Below are positions 12,944 through 24,874 of a stretch of 64,000 nucleotides of DNA, in pieces. The notes under the pieces were generated by a model. The model did no database searches. It saw nothing but the letters and a program-made list of their open reading frames with translations, and had not been told where the DNA came from. Position numbers and translations under genes: made by a program. Source of the DNA: Saccopteryx bilineata. Taxonomy: Eukaryota > Chordata > Mammalia > Chiroptera > Emballonuridae. The stretch's first letter is position 1. Every line of letters starts with the position of its first letter. Where the stretch lies: assembly GCF_036850765.1 (NCBI RefSeq), contig NC_089492.1, positions 72,046,482 to 72,110,481 on the forward strand, given 5' to 3'.

Positions 12944-13454
12944 AAATAACAGTGGTGAAAGGGGGCACCCCTGCCTTATTCCTGATCTTAAGAGGATTGC
13001 TTTTAATTTTTGCCCATTGAGTATGATGTTGGCTTTGGGTTTGTCATAGATGACTTTTGTCATGTTGAGGTATGTTCCCTGTATTCCCACTTTGCTGAGA
13101 GTTTTGATCATAAATGGGTGTTGAATTTTATCGAATGCTTTTTCTGCATCTATTAATATTATCATGTGATTTTTCTTCTTTTTGTTTATGTAATAAATCA
13201 CATTGATTGATTTGCAAATATTGTACCAGCCTTGCCTCTCCAGAAAAAATCCCACTTGATCATGATGTACGATTTTTTGCATGTATTGCTGGATCCAGTT
13301 TGCTAATATTTTGTTAAGAATTTTAGTATCTAAATTCATCAGGAATATAGGCCTATAGTTTTCTTTCTTTGTAGTGTCTTTAACTGGTTTTGGAATGAGG
13401 ATTATGCTTGCCTCATAAAAGGAGCTTGGAAGTCTTCCCTCCTCTTGAATTATT

Positions 13455-13850
13455 TTTATTTTTATTTTTTAAATAATTTTATTTTTTTAATGGGATGACA
13501 TCAATAAATCAGGAGACATATATTCAAAGATAACAAGTCCAGGTTATCTTGTAGTTCAATTATGTTGCATACCCATCACCCAAAGTCAGATTGTCCTCTT
13601 TCACCTTCTATCTAGTTTTTTTTGTGCCTCTCCCCCTCTCCCTTTCCCTCTCCCTCTCCCCCCTGCTCCCGTAACCACCACACTCTTATCAATGTCTCTT
13701 AGTTTCACTTTTATGTCCCACCTACGTATGGAATAATGCAGTTCCTGTTTTTTTCTGATTTACTTATTTCACTTCGTATAATGTTATCAAGATCCCACCA
13801 TTTTGCTGTAAATGATCGGATGTCATCATTTCTTATGGCTGAGTAGAATT
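13455..13850 (-). mobile_element. 5'-truncated L1 3' fragment nested in L1
   Basis: A minus-strand L1 end with its T-rich tail near 13455-13489 and the terminal block 'gacatcaataaatcagg'. It also carries ORF2-terminal sequence up to 'cttatggctgagtagaa'. Its 3' UTR matches the type of the plus-strand L1 near 36.2 kb, not that of the host L1. It splits the host between 'ctcttgaatt' and 'ttttttgaaatagcttg', with a short gaatt-type duplication at both edges. Confidence 0.85.
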
Positions 13851-15252
13851 TTTTGAAATAGCTTGAGAAGGAAAGGAGTTAGTTCTTTGAATTTTTGGCA
13901 AAATTACCTGTGAAGCCATCTGGCCCAGGACTTGTCTTTGTTGGTAGTTTTTGATAACTGTTTCTATCTCATTTGTTGTAATTAGTCTGTTTAGGTTTTG
14001 TTCATTTCACCTAGATTGTCTAATTTTTTGGCATACAGTTCTTCATAGTATTTTCTTACAATTCTTTGTATTTCTGTTGTGTCAGTTGTTACTTTTCCAC
14101 TCTCATTTCTAATTTTATTTGTTTGAGTCCTCTCTCTTTTTTTCTTGGTGAGTCTGATTAAAGGTTCATCAATCTTGTTTACCTTTTCAAAGAACCAGCT
14201 CTTAGTTTCATTGTTCTTCTGTATTGTTTTTTTATCCTCTATGTCATTTATTTCTGGTCTGATCTTATTATTTCCTTCCTTCTACTTCCTCTGGGCCTAC
14301 TTGTTGTTCTTTTTCTAGTTCTCTTAGGTGCAGGGTTAAGTTGTTAATTTGAGCTTTTTCTTGCTTCTTAAGGTATGCCTGTAATGCTATGAACTTCCCT
14401 CTCAGGATTGCTTTTGCTGTGTCCCATAAATTTTGACTTGTAAGTTCATTTGCATTTGTTTCAAGAAAATTTTTGATTTCTTCCTTGATCTTATTGTAAA
14501 CCCATTCATTATTTAATAACAGGCTATTTAGCCTCTAAATTTTTGAATGATTTTTAGTTTTTCTCATTTTGTATTCTAGCATGTGGTCTATCTTAGAGAA
14601 CCTACTGTGAGCACTTGAAAAGAATCTATATTCTGCTGCTTTGTGATAAAAGGTTCTGAAGATATTTATTAAATGCAGTTGATCTAGTGTGTCATTTAAG
14701 GGCGCTGTTTCTTTGCTAATTTTCTGTCTGGAGGTTCTATCCATTGCTGTTAGTGGGGTATTAAAATCCTCTACTATTATAGTATTGCTGTTGATCTCAC
14801 ACTTTTGGCCAACAAAATCTGTTTTATATGTTTAGGTGCTCCTATATTAGATGCATATATATTTGTAATAGTTACATCTTCCTGTAGGTTTGCTCCTTTT
14901 ATCATTATGTAGTGACCTTCTTTATTTCTTACTACAGCTTTTGTTTTAAAATTTATTTTGTCAGATATTAGTATTGCTACCCCAGCTATTTTTTCCTTTC
15001 TATTTGCGTGAAATATTTTTTTCCATCCCTTTACTCTCCGTCTATGTGTATCTTTTGTTCTGAGGTGGGTCTCTTGTAGACAGCATATGCACAGGTCCTA
15101 TTTTCTTATCCATGCAGCTACCTTATTCCTTTTAATTGAAAATTTTAATCCATTTACATTTAAGGTTATTATTGATATGTAGTTATTTATTGTTATTTTA
15201 TTTTTAAATCTACAATCCTCTTTTCCTTGGTTTCTTTTTTTCTTTGCTCTTT

Positions 15253-16168
15253 TTACAGCAGGCCCCTTAACATTTCTTGCAGTACTGGTTTGGTTGTAAT
15301 GCATTCCTTGAGGCTTGTTTTGTCTGGGAAGCTTTTTATTTCTCCTTCAATTTTAAATGATAATCTTGCTGAATAAAGAAGTCTTGGTTGTAGGCTCTTC
15401 TTTTGCATTCCTTTGAATATCTCTTGCCATTCCCTTCTAGCCTCAAGTGTTTCTTTTGAAAAGTCAAATGTCATCCTTATGGGGGCTCCTCTATATGTAA
15501 TTGACTTCTTTTCTCTTGCAACATTTAGTATTTTTTCTCTATCTCTTAACTTTGGTATTATAATTATGATGTGTTTTGATGTAGGCCTCATTGGGTTTCT
15601 CTTTACCAGGACTTTCTGTGCTCCTTGAATTTGTGTGACTTTTTCCTTCATCAATTTAGGAAAGTTTTCAGCTTTGATTTATTCAAACAGGTTCTCTCTC
15701 CCTTGTTCTTTCTCTTCTCCTTCAGGAACCCCTATGATGCGGATTTTATTTCTCTTCCTATTGTCACAGATTTCTCTTATAGTTTCCTCAGACTTTTTGA
15801 GCCTGTTTTCTTGTTGCTGCTCTGTTTCTGTGTTTTCATTTATTTTGTCCTCTAAGTTGCTGATTTGGTCCTCTGCTTCATTTGACCTGGTGTTGATTCC
15901 TTCTAGTGTAGTCTTCATTTCTGATATTGTAGTTGTCATTTCTGATTGATTCTTTTTTTATGATTTCAATGTCTTTTTTGATGCTTGCTATTTCTTTATT
16001 TTGGTACTCATTATGACCATCCATTGTAGCTCTAAGATCCTTAAGCATCTTAACAATTATTATTTTAAACTCTGCATACAGTAATTTGGTTACTTCCATT
16101 TCATTCAGTTCTTTTTCTGGGGATTTCTCTTATTGATTCATTTGGATTGCATTTCTCTGTCTTCCCAT
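15253..16168 (-). pseudogene. L1 ORF1 (ORF1p) pseudogene
   Basis: ORF1p is the trimeric RNA-binding chaperone of L1. Decayed pieces are visible in order. An N-terminal stretch contains DGHNEYQNKEIASIKKDIEI (coiled coil), followed by a coiled-coil segment and RIIGVPEGE, the start of the RRM region. The C-terminal domain carries TFDFSKETLEARREWQEIF and ends near QEMLRGLL at 15253. The likely start is the ATG at 16166-16168, but a stop follows about a dozen codons later, and frameshifts separate the blocks. It is not functional. Confidence 0.85.
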
Positions 16169-17309
16169 TTTTTCTGTGTGCTGATTGCAAGCTTGTTGGG
16201 TTAGGGAAGCTGAGATTGGTACAGGGAATGAGGCCCCACCTCCAGGGCTTAATCCCTCAGCCTTTGCTGGTTGCTTGGATTTTAATTCTCCTTAACAATG
16301 TGAGCCGCATAAAAGTCTCACCTTCCTTGCTGTTTGCTGAGTCCAGCAGGGAATTTCTGTGATTAGGATGGGGGGGGGGAGTAGTGGGCATAAATGGGCA
16401 TATCTTGTTTTTCGGCCCTAGTTGAAACTCTATCCAGGCTTTTTTGTTGTTGTTTTTTTCTGTATGGTAAGTCCACAGGTATGCAGTGGGTGTGACCTCT
16501 GAGAACCAGATGTTGTGATCTGCCCAGTTACTCTCCAGGGGCAGGGTACATTCTCCATATCAGAAGGGGAAGGTATAGCTCAGGTCTCCCCAGAAACCTG
16601 AGTCACTGCCCCTCCCCTTTACTTCCTCCTTTCCTAAAGGCCTTTTGTGCTGATTGGAGCTGGAGAGGTTTCTGGAGGTGTGTCAACTGGCCTTATGCTA
16701 GGCTCATGCTGGGTGGAAGGAGTGCCTCTCCCGCTGCATATGGCTACCTCATTATTGGAGAATGACTCAGCACATGTATTCTTCTCCCCATCACTGTTTG
16801 TGTCACTGTGCATCGATACCCCCCACTCTCCTCACACAAGATCAGTTGGCTCAGCTCTCCTCATCCCCAGAGACCCACGTAATTGGCAGTGAGTGAGATT
16901 TCCTGCACTGGCCCTTTAAGGCTGCATCTACTTTTTTGCAAACTATTTCCCGTAGACAGAAATCCTGCTCTTTTCCCCACTCTATGCTGTCAGGTTTCTC
17001 TTCTAGTTTCTGGGTCTCTAGGCTGGGGCTCTGGTTCTGAGGCTGAGGACTCCCACCTCTCTGGGTCTCTCTCCCTGCAGTGAGAGTCCCTCTGGACCCT
17101 CAGCCACCCCTTGCTCCTGGGAGCAGGGGAGCCCCCACTGCATCCCTGCACTTCCTACCAGTCTTGCTGTGGTTTCTTCTGTGCTCCTTGGTTTTCGAGT
17201 CCTGTTCTTTTAGTCCAAAGTTGGTTTTTCATGATGATTGTTCTTAAATTAATTTTTAATCCAGTTTGTTCCTGGGAGGTGGCATTTTGTATGTCTGCCT
17301 ATTCTGCTG

Positions 17310-17318
17310 CCATCTTGG
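17310..17318 (-). promoter_or_regulatory. YY1-like site at L1 start
   Basis: On the minus strand ccaagatgg lies about 9 bases inside the L1 5' end. Human L1 carries a YY1 site at the equivalent place, where it sets the transcription start. The same role is inferred here. Confidence 0.5.
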
Positions 17319-17377
17319 AATCCTCTGCAGTCACACATATTTTAAAGTTATAGACCCATTTAAAAGAAAAGATAAAA

Positions 17378-17758
17378 GCCTGACCAGTGTTGGTACGGTG
17401 GATTGAGTGTTAACTTGAGATACTGAGGTCTCAGTTTCAAAACCCTAAATTCGCCTGTATGAGTGTGGGCTTACTGGATTGAGAGTGAGTTGCGAGCTTG
17501 AGCATGAGATAGCTAGCTTGAGCATGGGTTTATAAACATGATCCTACAGTTGCTGCCTTAAGCCCAAAAGGTCTCTGGTTTGAAGCCCAAGGTCACTGGC
17601 TTGAGCCAGAGATTACTAACTCATCTGGATCTCCTGATCAAGGCATGTCTGAGAAGCAATCAAGTAACAACTAAAGTGCTGCAACTAAGAGTTGACACTT
17701 CTAATCTCTCCCCCTTCCTCTCTCTCTCTATCTCTCTCACTAAAAGTAAATAAATAAA
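17378..17758 (+). mobile_element. Old type B SINE, long variant
   Basis: A plus-strand, decayed copy starting 'cctgaccagtgttggtacgg'. It carries several 'gcttgag' units, a degenerate 'cacatatgagaaagcaatca' block, a CT-rich stretch and an (aaat)n tail. Its internal unit order matches the long variants near 5.1 and 57.2 kb. A weak aaaag-type duplication flanks it. Confidence 0.8.
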
Positions 17759-17900
17759 TAAAATAAAAGATTAGAAATGTGGAGATTTATATGTAATTCT
17801 AAAACAATTCCTGTGAGGTAGGTAAACTTATCATTACTTATTTTACATATAGGTCAACCCAGGCTTAAAGAGATTAAATAGTGTATAAAAGTTCACAGAG

Positions 17901-18221
17901 CCTGGCCAGGCAGTGGCATAGTGGATAGAGTATCGGACTGGGATGTGGAGGACCCAGGTTCGAGACTCCAAGGTCACCAGCTTGAGTGCGGTCTCATTTG
18001 GTTTGAGCAAAGCTCATCAGCTTGGACCCAAGGTCGCTGGCCCGAGCAAGGGGTTACTTGGTCTGCTAAAGGCCCACAGTCAAGGCACATATGAGAAAGC
18101 AATCAATGAACAACTAAGGTGTCACAACACGCAACAAAAAACTAATGATTGATGCTTCTCATCTCTCACCGTTCCTGTCTGTCTGTTCCTGTCTATCCCT
18201 CTCTCTGACTCTCTCTCTCTG

Positions 18222-18256
<35 letters not shown>

Positions 18257-18277
18257 ATATATATTTTTTTTTCTTAA
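17901..18277 (+). mobile_element. Type B SINE inserted in MIR
   Basis: A plus-strand standard type B copy. The perfect 14-bp duplication aaaagttcacagag lies at 17887-17900 and 18278-18291. The head has box A-like tggcatagtgg and box B-like ggttcgagact. The body has the 'cagcttgag', 'gtttgagcaaagctcatcag' and 'cacatatgagaaagcaatca' blocks, then a CT-rich end and an expanded (TA)n run. Confidence 0.95.
18223..18253. repeat. (TA)n microsatellite in SINE tail
   Basis: A pure at dinucleotide run of about 30 bp inside the 3' part of the type B SINE. Confidence 0.95.
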
Positions 18278-18367
18278 AAAAGTTCACAGAGCTAAGAAGT
18301 AGATAGAGCACAGATCCAATCCCAAGTCTCTCTGGCTCCATAGTCCATGATAAGTACCACTATTGCA

Positions 18368-18525
18368 GAGGTTCTCAATTTTTGCTGCATATTAGGATTA
18401 GGGAAATCTTTTCCAAATGTCAGTTCCCAAGATCCTTTCCCAGAGAAAGTGAATCAGTTATCTCTGGGGGTCAGCAGGAAAATGGGCTATTTTATTTAAC
18501 TGCTCCAATTCTTATAAAAATGAAA
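18368..18525 (+). repeat. MER5-like hAT (Charlie) remnant
   Basis: The segment follows the MER5A order: 'gaggttctcaatttttgctgcatattagg', 'cagttcccaagatcctttcccagagaaagtga' and 'cagttatctctggggg', all decayed. It is an ancient non-autonomous DNA transposon, called by eye. Confidence 0.55.
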
Positions 18526-19325
18526 AGTTAGAGTTGAACTCCATTACGCTTTGCACTTACAGTGAGATGGCTAATCTTTGTTCGAGCCTAGATGGCTCTT
18601 CCTGGCTTAACCCCTGCCCATCTCCAGACTACTCTTGTACTTATTTCCCTCCCATAGAGTATCCGTATCATTTAAACAGCTTCAATGTTCCCGGGACCAT
18701 CCAGCTGTGATATACATTTAGCGTTCATAAAGAGACCTTGAATCATGTTGATTTCACACCTGAATTTACCACAACCTTGTTTACATAACCTCAAACAAGT
18801 TCTTCAATACCACAAAGACACAGTATCCTCATGGACCCAGCAGGTTTGGAGGTATTCTCATCCTTACAGGTCTCACTGTAAGACCTTACAGTGTTTTAAA
18901 GACACAATTCTAAAGAAACTCTACAACATCATATATTCCTCCCTCATTTTTTACTCATTTTATTGATGCACATATTAGCACCCTTCTCCCTAATTACTTC
19001 AGCATTCAGGTCATTAAGCAGCACTCAATATTTGTTTAAAATTATGGAAAATTTTCAAATAATTTATGAGAGTTTTTAATTGGAAATACACTAGCAGCTT
19101 ACCACTGAAAGCATTCAAGTAGGTAAGCAAGGATGGGTGAATGTTCTGTATTTCACTGCCATCTATTGGAATGCTGCTGCATCCTGAAGTTTTAGGTTCT
19201 TCACATTTGATCAATTCACAGTAAACATCCCTGAGTACTTTGGGGATGAAGGTATTTGCCCTTTTGAGTAAAATGTGATTTTCCTGTATTATCGTCTGAG
19301 ACTAAGCCTATCAAAATGACTAATA
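18526..19325. other. Unassigned stretch
   Basis: No gene or nameable repeat is seen. Confidence 0.6.
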
Positions 19326-19451
19326 CAGTGTGGCAAAAGTAGTTGACAGTTGTGATTACATGAAACAGAGAGTCTACTCTTATATTATTATTTATTAGTG
19401 ATTGTATTATTTTCCATATGAACAACTGTAAACCTCTTTGGCCCCACCCTG
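19326..19451. mobile_element. Mariner-derived MITE
   Basis: 126 bp flanked by TA on both sides (19324-19325 and 19452-19453). The ends are imperfect inverted repeats: 'cagtgtggcaaaagtag ... cagttgt' on the left, and the complement of 'caactgtaaacctctttggccccaccctg' on the right. There is no room for a transposase, so it was moved in trans. Sister copies are at 27.2 and 63.5 kb. Confidence 0.8.
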
Positions 19452-19453
19452 TA

Positions 19454-20225
19454 TTCTGTTCAGGAAATAGATCTGTGGACTTCAATTCTTGGCATCTATA
19501 ATAACTATGAATTCATTGAGTGTGAAGGGCAAAGGCCAAAATGATAGGATTACAAAAATAAAAAAAAATATCAGCCAAAGATCTTCTAGGTCACAATTGA
19601 GCTGAAATGTGTTTTAAGGTATCCATATATTTAAGTTATCAATAATAAGGCAGATTTGCCAATATCAGTACATGGATTTTTATTTTGGGCAAAGATGTAA
19701 ATGTGTGTGTGAGGTGGGGGGTGGGGGTGGGAAATATGAACCATGGAAAGGATAAAAATATTGAGACACCACTTTTGAAAACATGAACTATAGTTGTTCA
19801 CGTGCCATAGTGTCCTTCAACAGCCATCCTCAAACACTCTGAGGGTACCATGCAACCTGGGTCTCCGTCAGAAAACAGACTACAAAAAAATTTTATTTCC
19901 TTGCTATACCTTTTTTCAAATTATGATACATTCTCTGAGACTAGAGAATTTATTCTTAATTGGAGAAATATTGTAGCTAATGTTCAGCACCAACTTACCC
20001 CAGCATTTTATGAAAAAAATTAAACAGCATTTGAAAGACTTTTACAGTGAACATTTAACCAAAAACCTAGGTCTAGTTTTTAATATTTTGCTACACTTGA
20101 TTATCACATATCCACCCCTCCACCCATCATTATTCCTTCTCATTTTTCTCATTTTATTGATGCAGATGTCAGGATACATCTCTAAATACTAAATACTTCA
20201 GTATTCAGATCATGGCTAGAATTCA
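19454..20225. other. Unassigned AT-rich stretch
   Basis: It contains a G-rich run (about 19715-19731) and small open frames without recognisable content. Confidence 0.6.
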
Positions 20226-20535
20226 ATGTTTATTTTAAATTATATAAAATTTACATATAAAATACATAACTATTATGAAGAAATCTGTAAACTTTGGACA
20301 ATTAAATGTACCTGGATAATCCTATTCCCATCTAGATATATAGGACGTAACACTAATCCAACTGCGGATCAAAGAGAATTTTCAATCCTCAGAATAGACT
20401 CCATGGATGCAGAGGGCTTACTGTATGCATTGTTCTATACCACTTTTTATAAGGGATTTGACATACTGAGATTTTTGGTATGCAAGTGGGGGATTCTGGA
20501 ACCAGTTCCCTGCTAATACTAAGAGATGACTGACC
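20226..20535 (+). repeat. Possible ancient mammalian repeat, family not named
   Basis: The order 'gatgcagagggcttactgta', 'tttttataagggatttgacat', 'gagatttttggtatgcaagtgggggattctggaaccagttccc' resembles a widespread old mammalian repeat. I remember that repeat but cannot name it reliably. Confidence 0.35.
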
Positions 20536-21151
20536 TTTTGGGGGAGTCAACAGTTACATTCTGATGTTTGACTGGGATAGGGTTGGTACCCTACCCTCTG
20601 TTTTTTTCAAAGCTCATATATGTAACTATCTCTATCTATATTAATCTAAACAGAAGTTCATATTGACATATCTAATTCAAACCCATTACCACCTGAATCA
20701 TTTTAGCCTTCCCATTTGTGTATCTGTAATGTCCTGTTCCAACAGCGAGTAATCTGATTTTCACAATCTGCCAGTTACTTACTTAATACTTAAATTCCAG
20801 TAAACACGTGCAGCACTATCAGAATTGTTAAACTCTACCGCCATGGCCAACAAATCTATAAACTAGAGTACTTACGTGCTCTGAGGGCTGTGTGCAGGCC
20901 TTTCTTCTTTTAGTTTTATAGATTCCACTCATTTCCAAAGCTACTTAGGATGTCAGTTTTCCTGTCAGCACTTCAACGGGCTTTTTTTCTACATAAGTAA
21001 TACAGTTAGGTTCAAAGTCTACATTTCTTTCTAGGATCCACTTTCTGAATAACTTTAAGGTATTTTCTTAAATTTGCCTACATTAAATTTTATTCTTTGT
21101 GCTGTAATACTCTGTGGATTTTGACATAGGTATGTTGTCTTATATCCACCG
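20536..21151. other. Unassigned stretch
   Basis: No gene or nameable repeat is seen. Confidence 0.6.
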
Positions 21152-21163
21152 TTACAGTATCTT

Positions 21164-21493
21164 TTTTTTTTTTTTTTACAGAGACAGAGAGTCAGAGAGA
21201 GGGATAGATAGGGACAGACAGACAGGAATGGAGAGAAATTAGAAGCATCAATCATCAGTTCTCATTGTGGCACTTCAGTTATTCATTGATTGCTTTCTCA
21301 TATGTGCCTTAACCGTGGGGTTACAGCAGACTGAGTAACCCTTTGCTCAATTCAGTGACCTTGGGTCCAAGCTGGTGGATCTTGCTCAAACCAGATGAGC
21401 CTGCGCTCAAGCTGGCAACCTCGGGGTCTCGAACCTGGGTCCTCTGCATCCCAGTCCTATGCTCTATCCAATGCACCACCTCCTGGTCAGGCC
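21164..21493 (-). mobile_element. Type B SINE
   Basis: A minus-strand SINE with poly(T) near 21164-21178. It is flanked by ttacagtatctt (21152-21163) and ttacagtacctt (from 21495), a 12-bp duplication with one change. It has the standard type B blocks in reverse, and the head ends at '...cctcctggtcagg'. Confidence 0.93.
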
Positions 21494-21835
21494 ATTACAG
21501 TACCTTACAGAATAGATTCACCACCCTAAAAAATCCTTTCACTTTACAAATCTAACCCTTCCTTTCTTCCTCCAGATCCTAGCAACGATTGCTCTTTTTA
21601 CTACCTCCATAGTTTTTTTCCCAGAACATCTCATAAATGTATTCTTAGAGTATATGTAGTATATGGCCCCTCTGCCTACTTCCTTTCATTTAGCAATACG
21701 CATTTTGATATTCCTTAATGTCTTTTCATCACTTGTAAGCTCATTTAACATTGCTATAAACTGTTTCATTATTTGGAATGTCACAATATATTTATTCATT
21801 TACTATTCAAAAACATCTTGGTTGTTTCAAGTTTT

Positions 21836-22235
21836 TTTGGTGATTTTTAATTGAATTTATTGAGGTGAGATTGGTTAATGAAATTATACAGTTTTCAGGT
21901 GAACAATTCTATAATACATCATCTGTACATTGTGTTGTGTGTTCACCATCCCAAGTCAAGTTCCCTTCCATCACTGTAAGCTGATCTAAATATTCACATG
22001 GAAGGTTTATGGGTGGGCAGAAGTTTTTGAATCAGTTGGGTGAATGCCTTCAAGTGCAATTTCTAGTTCATATGCTAAAAGTATGTTTAGTTTTATAGGG
22101 AACTTGAACTCTCTTCCAAAGTGGCTGCAACACTTGCATTCCTACTAATAATGAAGGAGAGTTCCTATTGTTCTACATCTTTGCCAGTATTTGATGATGT
22201 CAGTTTTTTGGATTTTAGCCATTTTGAGCATACAT
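21836..22235 (-). mobile_element. Old L1 3' end fragment
   Basis: On the plus strand it begins 'ttaattgaatttattgaggtgagattgg', with 'aattctataatacatcatctgtacat', the reverse of an L1 3' end. This is followed by decayed ORF2-end sequence ('gggaacttgaactctcttccaaagtggctgcaac'). It is an old copy. Confidence 0.75.
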
Positions 22236-22740
22236 CTATCTACACAAAAATTTGTACAGAGACATTCACCGCAGCTTTGTTCATACTATTCAAAAAGTGA
22301 AAATAACTTAAATGCCCTGAAACCAATGAGTAGATAAATAGAATGTAATGTATCTATACCAGGGAATATTATTCAGACATAAAAAGGGCTGAAGTACTGA
22401 TACATGCTTTGACACTGGTGAACCTGAAAAACATCACACTAAGTGAAAGAAGCTAGACACAAAAGGCAATGTACTGTATAATTCCACACAAATGAAATGT
22501 CCAAAATAAGCAAATATGTAGAGACAGATAGTACATTAGTGGTTTCCAGGGATTGGACAAGAAGGAAATTGTGAATGACTGTGAACAGTTATGAGCTTTT
22601 TCTTTTCCTTGCGGTGATAAAAATGTTCTGGAATTAAGTAGTGGTGATAGTTGCACAATCTCATAACTACTAAAAACCACTGAATTGCACACTTTACAGT
22701 GGTAAATTTTATATTATGTAATTTTAAACTCAATTTTTAA
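22236..22740 (+). mobile_element. Old L1 3' end fragment, opposite orientation
   Basis: ORF2-end wording ('attcaaaaagtgaaaataacttaaatg', 'gggaatattattcagacata') passes into a typical older L1 3' UTR ('ggtttccagggattgg', 'tgcggtgataaaaatgttctgg', 'tgaattgcacactttacagtgg'). It abuts the minus-strand L1 end head to head. Confidence 0.8.
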
Positions 22741-23587
22741 ATGCAAAATGAATAAATATGTCAATCAGAAAAATATAAATTATAATCACATTGCATTTCA
22801 CTACACTTCCACCATAATGGGTAAATTAAAGAACTTACAAAAACAATTGCTGGAAATTGTATGGGAATCCTTGTATGGGGGAATACAGGTGAGAGGAAGG
22901 TAAATATTTTCATATACTAGAAAAAACTCTTCTCAGTACTTACTATCTATTAATCTACCTTTCTATTTATATGTGCATATCATTATATATTAATATATGT
23001 ATAGTAATAAGTCTAATAAAATTTATGCAAGATATTCATGAAGGATGTATCAAACCTTACATAAGAACATAAAAATAACTTGCAAGAGAAGACTAAGTAT
23101 TATGAAGGTACAAGATCTTTCAAGTTCATGCAATCCACATAAACATACCAATACAGTACTTCATGTAAATTTACAAACTAATTTTAAAATTTACATAAAA
23201 AGCAGATTGACTGGCAAAATTTTGAAGAAGAATAAGAAGAAGGCATTTGTCTACAAAATAGTAAGACATTAAAACCAGTAGTAATTAAAACAGTATATAT
23301 ATGAAGAATAGGAAATTAAACCAATGGAATAGAGAAAAGTTAATAAAGAGATTCATACACAAATATAAAAGACAATATTGTAAAACAGTGGGAAAAGAAT
23401 AAGTGAATCCATTTCTAGACATATTCTATAACAAAGTTTTGAAAAAAATTTAGAATGTTTAGAAAAGATGTAGAAGAACTTGCTTATAACCTTGAAATAG
23501 AGCCCAAAATCACAAATAATAAGGAAAAGACTGATAAATTGATTTTTTTTAAATGCAAAAATATCTGTACACTAAAGATTCCACTAA

Positions 23588-23924
23588 GCCCTGGCTGGCT
23601 GGCTCAGAGGATGGAGCATCAGCCCAGCATATGAACATCCAGGGTTCGATCCCCAGTCAGGGCACACAGGAGAAGTGACCATCTGCTTTTTTTCTCCCCC
23701 TCCCCTCATTCTTTCCCTCTTCTCCTCCCACAGCCAGTGGCTCGATTAGTTCAAGCATTGGTCCCAGGCGTTGAGGATAGCTCCATTGATCTGAGCACTG
23801 GCTTCAGGCGCTGAGGATAGCTCAGTTGATTCGAACATCAGCCCCAGACAGGGGTTGCTGGGTGGATTGGGTGCATGCAGGTATCTGTCTCACTATCTCC
23901 CCTCCTCTCACTTAAAAAAAAAAA
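23588..23924 (+). mobile_element. Diverged type A SINE
   Basis: It starts 'gccctggctggctggctcag' with box B-like ggttcgatccc. The body has a repeated 'gctgaggatagctc' unit and the copy ends in poly(A) at 23913-23924. Flanks gattccactaa (23577-23587) and gaccctactaa (23925-23935) are a diverged 11-bp duplication. Confidence 0.88.
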
Positions 23925-24344
23925 GACCCTACTAATTAACTTTTAAATGCGACAGGAATAAAATATTTGCTGTATTTTTTATGCAATCAAAGTATTATCA
24001 TTTGAATATACATAACAAATTTCTAAATATCATTCAGGAAAATGCTAACCTCAATAGAATAATGCTCAAAGCACATATAAATATACACCCAACCTTACTA
24101 ATAATTAAGTTTTCAAAAATAAGGAAACAAAACATTTGGCAATTCCAAATGTTGGTATTCTTATGAGGAAAGAAGGGCTTTACTGCTGGTAGGTTTGTAA
24201 ATTGCTAAAATTTTGTAAATTAATTTATTCAGTTATAGAAACATTGAATACCCCAAAACAAAGCTATTCCATTTCTAAGAGTCTACCCTGGGAAATGTAT
24301 GCCCATGCTCAGAAGACATGTGAAAGAATGTCATTGTTCTATTT

Positions 24345-24499
24345 ATTTTTTAATGTTTATTTTATTGATTTTAGAGAAAGGGAGAAAGTAATAAAAAAAC
24401 AGAAACATCTGTTCCTGTATGTGCCCTGACCAGGGGTTGAACCAGCAACCTCTGTACTCTGGAATGATGCTCTAACCAACTGAGCTATCCAGCAGGGCT
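24345..24499 (-). mobile_element. Short Ves-like SINE
   Basis: A minus-strand SINE of about 155 bp. The tRNA-like head is at 24419-24499 ('ccctgaccaggggttgaacc', 'accaactgagctatcc') and the tail is AT-rich. The perfect duplication attgttctattt lies at 24333-24344 and 24500-24511. It lacks the long body of type A. Confidence 0.92.
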
Positions 24500-24532
24500 A
24501 TTGTTCTATTTCTTATAAGAATAAAAATCTGG

Positions 24533-24874
24533 CCCTGGCCAGTTGGCTCAGTGGTAGAATGTCGGCCTGGCATGTGGATGTCCTGGGTTCAATTCCCAGT
24601 CAGGGCACACAGGAGAAGCACCCATCTGCTTCTCCACTCCTCCTCCTCTCTTCTCCTCCCCTCCTGTAACCATGGCTTGATTGGAATAAATTGGCCCCAG
24701 GTGCGGAGGGTGGCTCCATGGCCTCCGCCTCAGGTGCTAAAGAATGTCTCTGGTTGCAATGGAGCAAGGGCCCCACATGGGCAGAGCATTGCCCTCTAGT
24801 GGGCTTGCTGGGTGGATTCCAGTTGGGGTGCATGCAGAGATCAGTCTCTGTCTCCCCTTCTCTCACTAAAAAAA
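24533..24874 (+). mobile_element. Diverged type A SINE with expanded tail
   Basis: The head is 'ggccctggccagttggctcag' with box B-like ggttcaattcc. A CTCF-core-like motif lies at 24790-24802. The A-rich tail at 24868 runs directly into the GAA tract, which seems to have grown out of it. Target duplication is unclear. Confidence 0.9.
24790..24802 (-). promoter_or_regulatory. CTCF core-like motif in type A SINE
   Basis: On the minus strand it reads ccactagagggca, matching CCASYAGRKGGCR at all positions. It has different bases from the other copies at the degenerate positions. Confidence 0.4.

Larger units (their letters stand above)
11928..15205 (-). pseudogene. L1 ORF2 (endonuclease/reverse transcriptase) pseudogene
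   Basis: The N-terminal endonuclease start is recognisable near 15205 (ITINNYISIITLNVNGLK). The RT region is recognisable at 12911-13339 ([35 protein letters not shown]). The C-terminal end is at 11928-12176 ([18 protein letters not shown]). The reading frame is interrupted by many stops, a SINE placed just after the GCPLSPLL motif, a second L1 fragment and a deletion. The deletion removes the rest of the RT domain, including the FADD motif region, so this copy cannot mobilise. Confidence 0.88.
11576..17326 (-). mobile_element. Full-ended but internally broken L1
   Basis: An L1 on the minus strand with both ends intact. The perfect 18-bp duplication gcagtcacacatatttta lies at 11558-11575 and 17327-17344. 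The 3' tail is the A/T run after 11575, and the 5' end at 17326 begins gaggattccaagatggc, the usual L1 start with a YY1-like site. The 5' UTR is about 16170-17326, ORF1 15253-16168 and ORF2 about 11928-15205. Three lesions are visible: a SINE at 12547-12943, a foreign L1 3' fragment at about 13455-13850, and a deletion at about 12360. That deletion removes roughly 1.2 kb of ORF2 present in the plus-strand L1 (its 34.43-35.66 kb). Its 3' UTR differs from that of the plus-strand L1. Confidence 0.92.
17800..18367 (+). repeat. MIR remnant interrupted by a SINE
   Basis: The MIR order is recognisable. Before the SINE there is 'tgtgaggtaggtaaa ... cattacttattttacatata ... cttaaagagattaaat'. After it comes 'gctaagaagtagatagagc ... 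aatcccaagtctctctggctcc'. The two halves (17800-17900 and 18292-18367) join when the SINE and one copy of its duplication are removed. Confidence 0.7.

Noticed and set aside
18181..18260. CRISPR-like repetition
   Set aside because: The repeats are CT-rich and TA microsatellites in a SINE tail of a eukaryotic genome.
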